A stretch of DNA of 41,301 nucleotides from Vampirovibrio sp. (GTDB taxonomy: Bacteria; Cyanobacteriota; Vampirovibrionia; Vampirovibrionales; Vampirovibrionaceae). The notes under the pieces are model-generated. The model ran no database searches, had not been told where the DNA came from, and saw only the letters and a program-made list of their open reading frames with translations. Made by a program: the position numbers and the translations under genes. This document shows positions 8,247 to 16,279 of the stretch, piece after piece; position 1 is the stretch's first letter, and each line of letters begins with the position of its first letter. Where the stretch lies: the NCBI GenBank assembly GCA_027448865.1, contig DAIDMR010000230.1, positions 1 to 41,301 of the forward strand. The letters are read 5' to 3'.

Positions 8247-9575
8247 TTAAGGCATTAGTTTTTCCCTAAACTTTGTCAAGTGAGGCACGAACAGAAGGGG
8301 GATCTCCATCTGGACGCCATCCCGCTGTTTGGCGATAGTCAAAGAAGCCACCCCGGTTGGCTTACGGTCTTCCATGCGCTCAATGCTGGTGAAAAGCACA
8401 ATATCGCTGTCCATTTCAATGCCGCCTGAGTCTCTAAGGTCGGAGAGCATGGGCTTCTTGTCCTGCCGGGCATCCACCGCCCGGTTCATCTGGGCCAGTT
8501 GGATAATGGGCACTTGAATGGTTTTGGCCAGAGTCTTTAAACGGCTGGTGATGGCCTGAATTTCATAGGCCCGGTTCTGTTGCTTGCTGTTGGGCTCTGA
8601 GGCAATCAAACCAATATGATCCACCACTATCAAGGCCAAATCAGGCCGCCGCTTTTTGGCTTTCATGATTTTGGACTGAATGGCCGCCAAGGTTTGACCG
8701 GCGGCATCCTCTATCATGAGATCCTTTTGGAACGGCTTCCAAGCAATGGCCGCTATCTTCAAGGCGTCCAAGTCTTTGGGGTTGCCTGCCTTAGCCTTGA
8801 TGGCCCGCTTCATTAACTCGCTGGCGGTCATTTCCAGGCTGATATAAAGCACCGGCTTCCGCTCTTGAAGCACCACATGACAAGCCACGTTCAACGCAAA
8901 AGCGGATTTACCCCCACCGGGTCGGGCAGACACGGTGATCAACTGCCAGGGCTGAAAGCCGTGGGTTGAATTATCCAGTGTGGGGAACCCCGTGGATAAT
9001 CCGGTAACCCCATTGGGACTGTTGGCCTCCGCTTCAAGCTGTTGAATGGCCTCCTCAATGGGATCGGATGTCCCCATAGTGTCGGTGGGGAAGGTTTCCG
9101 ATATTAGGTAAAGTAGATTTTCCGCCTCTTCCAGATAGGTGGACTGTTCCCGCTGGGCTGCTGAGTCGGCAATATCCTGACAGGCCAGAATCACTTCCCG
9201 CCGCCGGGCCAGATCAATCAAGAGCTTTGACCAGTGCTTCAGGCTGGCATCATTTAGAACTTGGACATCGGGATTGCTGCCAAGCATTAAATCATAGAGA
9301 TAGGCTGACCCTTCGGCTATGGCCAAGCTGCCGGAAACCTCCAGAGTCTGGGTTAAGGAAATGGGCTCTATAGGGACTTGCTGTTCAAAGCAGTCCAGCA
9401 TAGCCTGAAAGATTGCCTGATGAACGTTTGAGTAAAAGTGTTCAGGCTGAAGCAGGCCCACCACTTGGGGAAACAAAGCAGGATATTGCAGTAGCCCACA
9501 GAGAATGCCCTGCTCTACCGCCACAGAATGAGGAAGACGTTCAATTGGCTGAAGCTCTGTCTCAAAATCATGCAT
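8247..9575 (-). CDS. dnaB: replicative DNA helicase DnaB-like
   Basis: LITVSARPGGGKSAFALNVA (Walker A), LIVVDHIGLI (Walker B), MLSDLRDSGGIEMDSDIVLF; N-terminal PHSVAVEQGILCGLLQYP. Start taken at MHDFETE. Confidence 0.92.
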   Translation of the reverse strand: MHDFETELQPIERLPHSVAVEQGILCGLLQYPALFPQVVGLLQPEHFYSNVHQAIFQAMLDCFEQQVPIEPISLTQTLEVSGSLAIAEGSAYLYDLMLGSNPDVQVLNDASLKHWSKLLIDLARRREVILACQDIADSAAQREQSTYLEEAENLLYLISETFPTDTMGTSDPIEEAIQQLEAEANSPNGVTGLSTGFPTLDNSTHGFQPWQLITVSARPGGGKSAFALNVACHVVLQERKPVLYISLEMTASELMKRAIKAKAGNPKDLDALKIAAIAWKPFQKDLMIEDAAGQTLAAIQSKIMKAKKRRPDLALIVVDHIGLIASEPNSKQQNRAYEIQAITSRLKTLAKTIQVPIIQLAQMNRAVDARQDKKPMLSDLRDSGGIEMDSDIVLFTSIERMEDRKPTGVASLTIAKQRDGVQMEIPLLFVPHLTKFREKLMP

Positions 9576-10545
9576 TTGAGGGCTCCTCCAGGCAGCCTTC
9601 CAGGTGGGCGACCGGATAATAATCAAAGGTCTTCTTGTGGCTCAATCCGCTGGGGGATTCCGGGCGAATTTCGAGTTCCTCTGAACGAAACCATTCGGGG
9701 GTGTACTTATGCCGGATGAATGGGAACTTTAACAAAGCCTCTGATTGGCTGCTCAGATCCTCGATGGCATGCGTTTTTGGTGCTTCGGGTGTCCAAGCCT
9801 CTAATTTATTTTTAAGCGTCGTTTTGAACCACTGGGGCGCTGTTGCGTTTTTGGACACCGCAAGATCGCAAGTGTCTCGCCATAACCGAAGGATTTCCGG
9901 TTTGGGAATATCGGGTTTGGTTTTTGCCAGTTCCTGAAGTTGGATTTTCAGGAATCCCTGAATCCACCCAGTGTTTTGATGATTGGGGCTGTTTAGGGAG
10001 GACAGGTAAAGCATGCCCTCCTGAGCCAATGCTTGGTTGGGGTCTATTTCATTTTCCAAACCGATCACACTCACACCTGAACCGATAGGTTCGGATTGCA
10101 GGTTAGAGTTTAAGGTTAAAGGGTTAAGGGTTAAGGCCGGGCTCGGCATCGCCTTGGTTGTGCTTAGGCACTGCCTAGGTTGTGCCTCGGCATCACCTAG
10201 GTTTGCCTTGGAAATTGGACAGGGTGGAATCTCGCTCTCTGCCTCACGGATGTGTGGTTTTTGATGCTTATGGAAGTTCTCGATTTGAATAAACTTCTCC
10301 CCTTCGATCTGGTAACGGGTGATAAACCGGCCTGAACTATCAGCAAGTTCATTTAAGAGAGGTTCTATATCAATGGCTTCAAATGGGAACAGTTCGGCCT
10401 TTATTTTTAATGGCCGGTCTTCTAATCGGCCACGGCGATCAGCAAGCAGCCATAGACCTGCAAATAATAAACGGGCATAGGGGCTCACCTGAACCAGAAA
10501 TTCGTTTTTATAGAATCCTGGCTTTAAAAGTCTGGCTCTGGCCAT
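9568..10545 (-). CDS. phage replication-initiator-like protein (replication protein O / replisome organizer type)
   Basis: N-terminal MARARLLKPGFYKNEFLVQVSPYARLLFAGLWLLADRRGRLEDRP typical of phage replisome organizers; overlaps dnaB start. Confidence 0.7.
   Translation of the reverse strand: MARARLLKPGFYKNEFLVQVSPYARLLFAGLWLLADRRGRLEDRPLKIKAELFPFEAIDIEPLLNELADSSGRFITRYQIEGEKFIQIENFHKHQKPHIREAESEIPPCPISKANLGDAEAQPRQCLSTTKAMPSPALTLNPLTLNSNLQSEPIGSGVSVIGLENEIDPNQALAQEGMLYLSSLNSPNHQNTGWIQGFLKIQLQELAKTKPDIPKPEILRLWRDTCDLAVSKNATAPQWFKTTLKNKLEAWTPEAPKTHAIEDLSSQSEALLKFPFIRHKYTPEWFRSEELEIRPESPSGLSHKKTFDYYPVAHLEGCLEEPSNA
10101..10208. repeat. iteron cluster inside the initiator gene; candidate replication origin
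   Basis: GGTTAA-type 7-8 bp repeats (10101-10136) followed by three tandem 22-bp units 10143-10164, 10165-10186, 10187-10208. Confidence 0.5.
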
Positions 10546-10576
10546 TGGGCAAAATCTCCAACAGGTTCGGAAAATA

Positions 10577-10594
10577 GGAGGGCCGAAGCCCTCC
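10577..10594 (-). terminator. stable hairpin with cUUCGg loop (minus strand)
   Basis: Minus strand GGAGGGCttcgGCCCTCC between two minus-strand genes; no strong T-tract. Confidence 0.35.
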
Positions 10595-10646
10595 CTGTTC
10601 CGTGATAATATGTGGGTAACTTAAATTTGCTTCTAACGGTCGTAGG

Positions 10647-10829
10647 CTAATTGCCTGCGGCTTTTGTTTTACTGCCCTTGGGCTTTGGCTTCCCGGAGTT
10701 GTGGATGTGAAACAAGCCAGCTTGCATCAGGTGGGCATAGAGCTTCGACTCACGGAAGTCCTGCCAGGCTTTATCCTCCAAGGGGAGGTAAAGCTTCAAC
10801 TCAGCGTAAGGCTTTGAAAACTTGGACAT
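10647..10829 (-). CDS. hypothetical 60-aa protein
   Basis: ORF in the tightly packed minus-strand operon. Confidence 0.5.
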   Translation of the reverse strand: MSKFSKPYAELKLYLPLEDKAWQDFRESKLYAHLMQAGLFHIHNSGKPKPKGSKTKAAGN

Positions 10830-10831
10830 GG

Positions 10832-11089
10832 TTATTGTTCCTCTCTCTTATGCGCTTTCAACCACTCACCGAGGAAGGCCCCGGCTTGAAGCATTTCGTA
10901 AACGTCCACCTCTTTGTGAGGATCTACATTCATCAGGCAAAACCCCTCAAAGAAGGTGAAATGGGCGATTTCAGTAATGGGCTCTAGGGTGTCCGCCGCA
11001 TGCTCCAGTTGCTGAAACTGGTCGGGGTGTTCAGCTTGTAAAATGCGGACAAATTCGCTGGGGCCCGAAGGCAGGAAATAGGTTTTCAT
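10832..11089 (-). CDS. hypothetical 85-aa protein
   Basis: ORF adjoining neighbours in the operon; preceded by aaggagcaccacc on the minus strand. Confidence 0.6.
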   Translation of the reverse strand: MKTYFLPSGPSEFVRILQAEHPDQFQQLEHAADTLEPITEIAHFTFFEGFCLMNVDPHKEVDVYEMLQAGAFLGEWLKAHKREEQ

Positions 11090-11101
11090 GGTGGTGCTCC
11101 T

Positions 11102-11311
11102 TTAGTTATTGGTTGGACTTTTAAATTCAAGGACTTTGGCGGGTTTGTGTTCGGCGGCACGGCGGGCCATAACCTTCTGATGAAGCTGGGTAATGTTTTC
11201 TTCAAAGATTGCCATTGCAGCTTGCAGGTCACCGACTATCTTTTGATAACTGCTGTTTTCCTCTGCCGTCATCTGCTCTTCGAGCAGATTTTTGAAGATT
11301 CCTTCACGCAT
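11102..11311 (-). CDS. hypothetical 69-aa protein
   Basis: ORF overlapping the upstream gene end. Confidence 0.55.
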   Translation of the reverse strand: MREGIFKNLLEEQMTAEENSSYQKIVGDLQAAMAIFEENITQLHQKVMARRAAEHKPAKVLEFKSPTNN

Positions 11312-11930
11312 GATTAGAGTCCTCTTTTTGGTTTTTGAGTTCTGATAACGGTCGTAAAATGCCTTCCCGGTGCAGGGTGTGAACTCTTACGGTGTACCGG
11401 TGCCCTTCATCTCTTAAATGAGGCTTTACATCTGCCCGAAAGCTCCAGCCAAACATTTCAATTCGAGTTTCCAGTCCGGCCAGTTCTACATGAGCAAAAA
11501 TGTAACCATCGGCAAGGTGGGTAAAACGGTTGGTTTTACTGATTTTCAGCCTGAGGCTTTCTGATTTACTAGATTTAACATCCAGCTTCAAGCCTTCCAC
11601 TACAACGTCATAGCCACCATCTGTTCCTTTAAGCCCAGCCAGAAACTCAGAAATGATTTTTTCTGCTGTAAACCCTAAGTAACGTTGAACGGCTATTTCC
11701 CCCAATAGGCCAATATAGTCGGCTTCTGGGTTCCACCGTGAAGTGGTTTTCCAGTCCCGTTTCCTTAGCTCAGACACCTCTCGGATAATCTCAGACGCAT
11801 CCCTAGAGAATCGCAGAATGGGTCTGTCACCTTCAAAAATGTAGCTGGATTCGATGGCAATCTTGAAAGCCTTTTCCCCCCTTGGGGTAAGCCCCCGAAA
11901 GCCGGGCCGGATGGTAATCAATTCAGACAT
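11304..11930 (-). CDS. PD-(D/E)XK nuclease-like protein
   Basis: GLLGEIAVQRYLG...GTDGGYDVVVEGLKLDVKSSK resembles the E...D...DVK signature. Start taken at MSELITIRPG with aaagga upstream. Confidence 0.5.
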   Translation of the reverse strand: MSELITIRPGFRGLTPRGEKAFKIAIESSYIFEGDRPILRFSRDASEIIREVSELRKRDWKTTSRWNPEADYIGLLGEIAVQRYLGFTAEKIISEFLAGLKGTDGGYDVVVEGLKLDVKSSKSESLRLKISKTNRFTHLADGYIFAHVELAGLETRIEMFGWSFRADVKPHLRDEGHRYTVRVHTLHREGILRPLSELKNQKEDSNHA

Positions 11931-11977
11931 AGTTCTATCCTTTATTTCTTGGTTACAGGGGTGAATTTTCAAAGTAC

Positions 11978-12012
11978 AAAAGCCGCCTCACGAATGTGTC
12001 AGACGGCTTTTT
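11978..12012. terminator. terminator-like hairpin within the minus-strand gene cluster
   Basis: aaaagccg...cggctttt. Confidence 0.6.
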
Positions 12013-12088
12013 GAAAGGTCGCTGAGCATCAATCACTCGGTGACCTTGTTATCTCATTTAAGGTTGAGGGAATCAGGACTGTAGAAGG

Positions 12089-13051
12089 TTAGATTTGGGT
12101 AGTTTTCGGGTAGCAATTTTGCTCTATTTCCCAGTCTAATCTTATTTTCCCTTGATTTAATCTCAGTAGAATATGACCAGGCACAATCCTTTTAAAATCT
12201 GACTTGATGGCATTGACCTGCGCTTTGAATTGGTCACAATCCATTTCCAAGTCTCTGCTAAGAGTGTCGATATCAGCCGTGCCACCCTTTTCAATCAAAC
12301 TTTTTAATAGTTTGTGCTTATCATAGCCTCTTCTCAGAAACGGCTGTTTACCGAAGTAGACCTGTGGCTCTTCAAATTCATCAAGACCTATGTAGAAGGT
12401 GTTTGAACGGTTGTTTGGACATTGCTGCTCGTTTTGTCCAGATTGGTTGAGGGTGTTTTCTCCCTCAGCAGGGGGTAAATCAATATCAGCAGTGGCTTCC
12501 TCAATTTTGAGGTCGTTGGTTTCTGTGTCCAGTAAGTTTCCGGTCAGTTCGCTCAATCCCTCGAAAAAGCTTTCTGCCTCAAAATTCAACCACCAAAAGC
12601 CTTGGATCATTGAATCTTTGAAAAGGGCGACTGCTACAATTCGACAAAGACCCTCTAGTTCGGATTCTGAAGGAGATAGCGTAATGTCTGAGAGGTTCAG
12701 GAAAGCTAGGACACTTCGGCTTAAAATCTGTTTTAAGTAGATAGGTGCTTCTACAGGGTAGCCTTTAATCCTTTCGGGGAGTGATTGAATTACAAATTCA
12801 AGAAATTCTGGTTGAAAAGCTTGCCACTGAAGGGGGCCTTGGTTTTTGAATCTCTCTATTGCAAGGTCGTCAAAATCCCGATAAACCATCAACACAAGTT
12901 TTCGGGCGATGTTTTGTTTTTGCTCGTCGGACAAATTTTCAAGGGAGGGTAAGTCAATAAACGGCAATGCGACTTTCAGGAAAGCCAGCTTCCAGTCTGT
13001 GGCCGTTTTCAGGTTCCAGATAGATAGATCGTTTGATGGGGCTTGACTCAT
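12089..13051 (-). CDS. unknown protein with a possible C-terminal winged-helix domain
   Basis: Long ORF; C-terminal KLLKSLIEKGGTADIDTLSRDLEMDCDQFKAQVNAIKSDF looks wHTH-like. Confidence 0.6.
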   Translation of the reverse strand: MSQAPSNDLSIWNLKTATDWKLAFLKVALPFIDLPSLENLSDEQKQNIARKLVLMVYRDFDDLAIERFKNQGPLQWQAFQPEFLEFVIQSLPERIKGYPVEAPIYLKQILSRSVLAFLNLSDITLSPSESELEGLCRIVAVALFKDSMIQGFWWLNFEAESFFEGLSELTGNLLDTETNDLKIEEATADIDLPPAEGENTLNQSGQNEQQCPNNRSNTFYIGLDEFEEPQVYFGKQPFLRRGYDKHKLLKSLIEKGGTADIDTLSRDLEMDCDQFKAQVNAIKSDFKRIVPGHILLRLNQGKIRLDWEIEQNCYPKTTQI

Positions 13052-13120
13052 TAATAGCCGTCCTCGTGGCTCTTTGACCTTTGCGTTTTGGGAAATCTTA
13101 CGGGCGCAAATCTGCGCCGG

Positions 13121-13585
13121 TTACTTTTTCTTTGACCTGATTAAAACTTCGCCTTCCTCCTCATCCTCCCAGGAGATCAGTTTAAAATCTTTTAAAACCT
13201 CGAAAATCATATCCAGGGCTTCTTCTGGCCTGACCTTATCTAAGTCCGCAAAGAAAAACCCGCCAATATCCACCGCCAAGTCAAACCGAAATGCGATGTC
13301 CTGTCTGGCTTTCTTCTCTGGGAAATCAACCTGCCGCCAAGTTACATAATCATTGCCTTCCACCGGCTTAAAGTACTTCAGAATGTCTTTAAGCCAAGCG
13401 TCGAACTGCTCATAAAACTCGCTGTCTTCATAAGATGTGTCTGTGGACTTGAGATAAATCCACCGGGCATCGATGAACTTGCGCTGAGCCTTCCCTTTTT
13501 CAACCAACAGGCAGGGAATATCCAGCAATTTGTCATTGAACTGAACGTAAACAGGTTTTTTCTCTGGGGGTGGGGGCTTGGTCAT
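13121..13585 (-). CDS. hypothetical 154-aa protein
   Basis: ORF in operon, abutting its neighbour. Confidence 0.65.
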   Translation of the reverse strand: MTKPPPPEKKPVYVQFNDKLLDIPCLLVEKGKAQRKFIDARWIYLKSTDTSYEDSEFYEQFDAWLKDILKYFKPVEGNDYVTWRQVDFPEKKARQDIAFRFDLAVDIGGFFFADLDKVRPEEALDMIFEVLKDFKLISWEDEEEGEVLIRSKKK

Positions 13586-13822
13586 TTAATCAGCCTTTGG
13601 CTTGGGTTGTTCTGCCAGCTTCTCTTTGAGGGATGCAATAAAGCCATCAAAGGCCACGGCGTCCAGTAGCTTCATGGCCGCTTGATCTTCTGGGTTTGGC
13701 CACATCAAGGCAATTGCGGCATCCCGATCCCGTTCGGCCAAGGCGATAAACTCGGCATCGGTTAGTTCGGCAACGGGTTCCGCCAGACACTCCTGAATAG
13801 GTGCTTCCTTAACAAGGGACAT
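13586..13822 (-). CDS. hypothetical protein, tandem paralog of the 13809-14072 product
   Basis: DAEFIALAERDRDAAIAL...AFDGFIASLKEKLAEQ matches LADFVTLAQHDRKTALQV...AFDGYVVFLNERQAKQ. Start taken at MSLVKEA. Confidence 0.6.
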   Translation of the reverse strand: MSLVKEAPIQECLAEPVAELTDAEFIALAERDRDAAIALMWPNPEDQAAMKLLDAVAFDGFIASLKEKLAEQPKPKAD

Positions 13823-14072
13823 GCTGTTTCTCCTGCTTGGCTTGGCGTTCATTCAAAAAGACAACATAGCCATCAAAGGCCTGCTCTAATAAAGGACGGT
13901 TGGTTTCATCCAGGTAAGCAGGGGGAACGTCTTTCATAAAGACCTGAAGGGCAGTTTTCCGGTCATGCTGGGCCAAGGTAACAAAGTCCGCCAAGTCCAT
14001 GCCCAGATTGTCCTGAGTCAGGCATCCCTGATCCTCTGGCATGCTGATGGCAGGATCATGCTTATCGCACAT
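13809..14072 (-). CDS. hypothetical protein, tandem paralog of the 13586-13822 product
   Basis: See paralog; ATG directly abuts the upstream stop at 14073. Confidence 0.6.
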   Translation of the reverse strand: MCDKHDPAISMPEDQGCLTQDNLGMDLADFVTLAQHDRKTALQVFMKDVPPAYLDETNRPLLEQAFDGYVVFLNERQAKQEKQHVPC

Positions 14073-14219
14073 CTACAAGTCTCCCTTGAAAGCATCTTCT
14101 TTCCGCCGGGCTTCTTCCTTGGCCTTGAATCGGCCTTTATTGTTCCCTAGGAAGCGATTTTGAGTGCACATAGTGCAACGGACATTGCGGCGGGTTTTCT
14201 TGCGCTTGAAATTGGCCAT
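14073..14219 (-). CDS. 48-aa basic protein MANFKRKKTRRNVRCTMCTQNRFLGNNKGRFKAKEEARRKEDAFKGDL
   Basis: Below track cutoff; stop abuts the next ATG; CxxC and many Lys/Arg. Confidence 0.5.
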   Translation of the reverse strand: MANFKRKKTRRNVRCTMCTQNRFLGNNKGRFKAKEEARRKEDAFKGDL

Positions 14220-14254
14220 AGCTTGGTCCTGTCTCTTAAAGGCTCTTTGGTAGA

Positions 14255-14521
14255 TTAGCTGCTACGGAGAAACCAGTAATGGTTTCCTTCGCGGTTATTT
14301 TCCTTATGGAAAGAATAAAATTCGTTGGCTGCCTCAGAGGCACTCATATCTTCTGGAATGCGTTCACTGGCAAACATAGCATCATCCATGAAGATAAAAG
14401 CTCCGGAAGCTGAGATTTCATGTCGATTTTTTAATGCCTCATCTGGTTCTAGGGTTTGGTTAATAGCGTTAGCCAGGAACATTGTTTGAACAATCATCAA
14501 AAATTGAAGGGGCTTACTCAT
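14255..14521 (-). CDS. hypothetical 88-aa protein
   Basis: ORF in operon. Confidence 0.5.
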   Translation of the reverse strand: MSKPLQFLMIVQTMFLANAINQTLEPDEALKNRHEISASGAFIFMDDAMFASERIPEDMSASEAANEFYSFHKENNREGNHYWFLRSS

Positions 14522-14537
14522 TCTGTTATTTACCTCT

Positions 14538-14747
14538 CTAGTTTTCTAAAAAAGCTTCTTCAGGGTGTTTTTGTAGGACTTCAACGGCAAGGTCTATAAG
14601 TTCACCAATGCTTTTGTCGGCCTCTGCCTTTTGATTTTCAAGCCAAACCTTAGTTTCGGGTGCTACTCGGCAGGTAAGAGTCTGTCGTTTTAAGTCATCT
14701 GAGATCGCAGGCCTGCCACCACCTCTCCATCCACCTCTAGGGGACAT
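14538..14747 (-). CDS. small ribbon-helix-helix-like protein (69 aa)
   Basis: MSPRGGWRGGGRPAISDDLKRQTLTCRVAPETKVWLENQKAEADKSIGELIDLAVEVL resembles RHH/CopG-like regulators; first gene of the minus-strand operon. Confidence 0.5.
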   Translation of the reverse strand: MSPRGGWRGGGRPAISDDLKRQTLTCRVAPETKVWLENQKAEADKSIGELIDLAVEVLQKHPEEAFLEN

Positions 14748-14939
14748 AAAAGAATCCTCTTTGTTTTTTGTTATTCAAATATTCTACAGAGTTAAAATCA
14801 ACTTATAAAGCTTTTTATAGTTTTTTGCATTGCTAATATTAAGATTTTTAAATATTTGTTTTTCGTGTTGCGTAAAACAAGATGATGGGCTATATTCTTA
14901 TTGTTAAATGCAATGCTTTAAACATAAAGGCTTATCAAA

Positions 14940-15119
14940 ATGGAACATCTGCAAGACCAGCATTTAAATGAACCCCGTGACACCTGGACACCGTGGCAGG
15001 CTGATGAGGAAATGCTGTGGGGCATCCTGACCGGCCAACTCTTCCCCCCTGCCGATGAGACTCCGGTTTGGGTGGATGTGGTGATGCCCACTCCCTACAT
15101 TTCGGCTTTGGCCGCATAA
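14940..15119 (+). CDS. 59-aa protein MEHLQDQHLNEPRDTWTPWQADEEMLWGILTGQLFPPADETPVWVDVVMPTPYISALAA
   Basis: ATG ORF just below track cutoff, first on the plus strand after the AT-rich divergent region. Confidence 0.4.
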   Translation: MEHLQDQHLNEPRDTWTPWQADEEMLWGILTGQLFPPADETPVWVDVVMPTPYISALAA

Positions 15120-15351
15120 AAAGAGCCCTTGAGATAGAAGCTCCCAAGGACTCAAGTCCAATCGCAAAGGTCAATCATTGAAAGGACAAAACAAGCCTAA
15201 CACGAAACCCCGTAATCACACACCATCGTTAGAACATCAATAAGAGAGAGGTAGAGAGAGAATGCACCCCCAACCCGCTAACGGGCAAGCTTGCGCTGCC
15301 CTGAAAACCTATAACAGTCGCACCGAAAGCAACCCACAGGAGGAAAACACC

Positions 15352-16002
15352 ATGGCCTTGAGAGCCGAATCCCTGAAACCTGAATTAAATTTGCTGGTGT
15401 TACCTGGCACCCCATCCGACAATCTAAGTGATGAAGACTGGGCTGAAAAGGCCTTGCGTTCAAAGCTGCCGATTGAGCGTTTAGAGTTTATGCGCCAAAT
15501 GGTGGCCCGGCATCCTGAGGAGCAAGCGCAACAGGCCCGCTATATTGAGCTGCTGGAAGGTCTGGTTCGAGAGTGGGAAGGGGATTACAGTAACCCGATT
15601 ACCAGCTATGGGGTGCTGGCTCACTTCCGGCAACTGCCAGAGGATGTTTTTCTGGAGCGCTTGGGCGCTGTCTTCCAGAAGGCAAAAATCAAGCTGAATG
15701 AAGACCAGGCTCGGGAAGCTCACCGGGATATGGTAAACATTGAATTGCCAGTGTTGCCTCAGCAGGAACGGGAGGCGCTTTATTTGCTGGGGGAAAGTAA
15801 CACCCCTACCCAGAATCGCATCTTTCTGGAACTGTTACAGGATATGACGGGGCAGCTCATTTTCGACTATTGCGACACGCTGGATCTTTTCGATGTTTTT
15901 GAGACGAAAGACTGGCTGGCGGAAACGGTCATTCAAGCCCTGAAAAGGTTGAGGCCCGATTTTCGAGAAATGCTAATATCCACCCTGAACGGCATGAAGT
16001 AA
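15352..16002 (+). CDS. unknown protein (216 aa)
   Basis: ORF start MALRAESLKPELN preceded by caggagg Shine-Dalgarno. Confidence 0.7.
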   Translation: MALRAESLKPELNLLVLPGTPSDNLSDEDWAEKALRSKLPIERLEFMRQMVARHPEEQAQQARYIELLEGLVREWEGDYSNPITSYGVLAHFRQLPEDVFLERLGAVFQKAKIKLNEDQAREAHRDMVNIELPVLPQQEREALYLLGESNTPTQNRIFLELLQDMTGQLIFDYCDTLDLFDVFETKDWLAETVIQALKRLRPDFREMLISTLNGMK

Positions 16003-16197
16003 GTCCTAAAGCGCCTGAATAGAAAGAAAGCCCACTGAGCTAAGCCGCTTGGTGGGCTTTCGAGAGGTCGGGGTAAAATTTCGATAACTGACTCGGAGAT
16101 TTTACCGAGTGCAATTTTTCGCTCAGCCTTCCTCTTTTTTACGAAGACGAAAATTCGATTTTCCTATAAAACACACTGCCATTGGGCCTTTTTAAAT

Positions 16198-16209
16198 TGA
16201 GAATTCTCA
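16198..16209. promoter_or_regulatory. palindromic operator-like site TGAGAATTCTCA, copy 1
   Basis: Perfect 12-bp palindrome within repeated tttaaattgagaattctcaca. Confidence 0.5.
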
Positions 16210-16264
16210 CACAATTAAATGGATCAATATATTTATGATATTGAGAAAACACTTTTTAGGTCAA

Positions 16265-16273
16265 TGCTATAAT
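16265..16273 (+). promoter_or_regulatory. extended -10 promoter TGCTATAAT
   Basis: Perfect TGnTATAAT upstream of the non-coding structured region. Confidence 0.55.
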
Positions 16274-16279
16274 TGGGTT

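Noticed and set aside
10101-10208. CRISPR array
   Set aside because: Only three adjacent 22-bp units without spacers, inside a coding region.
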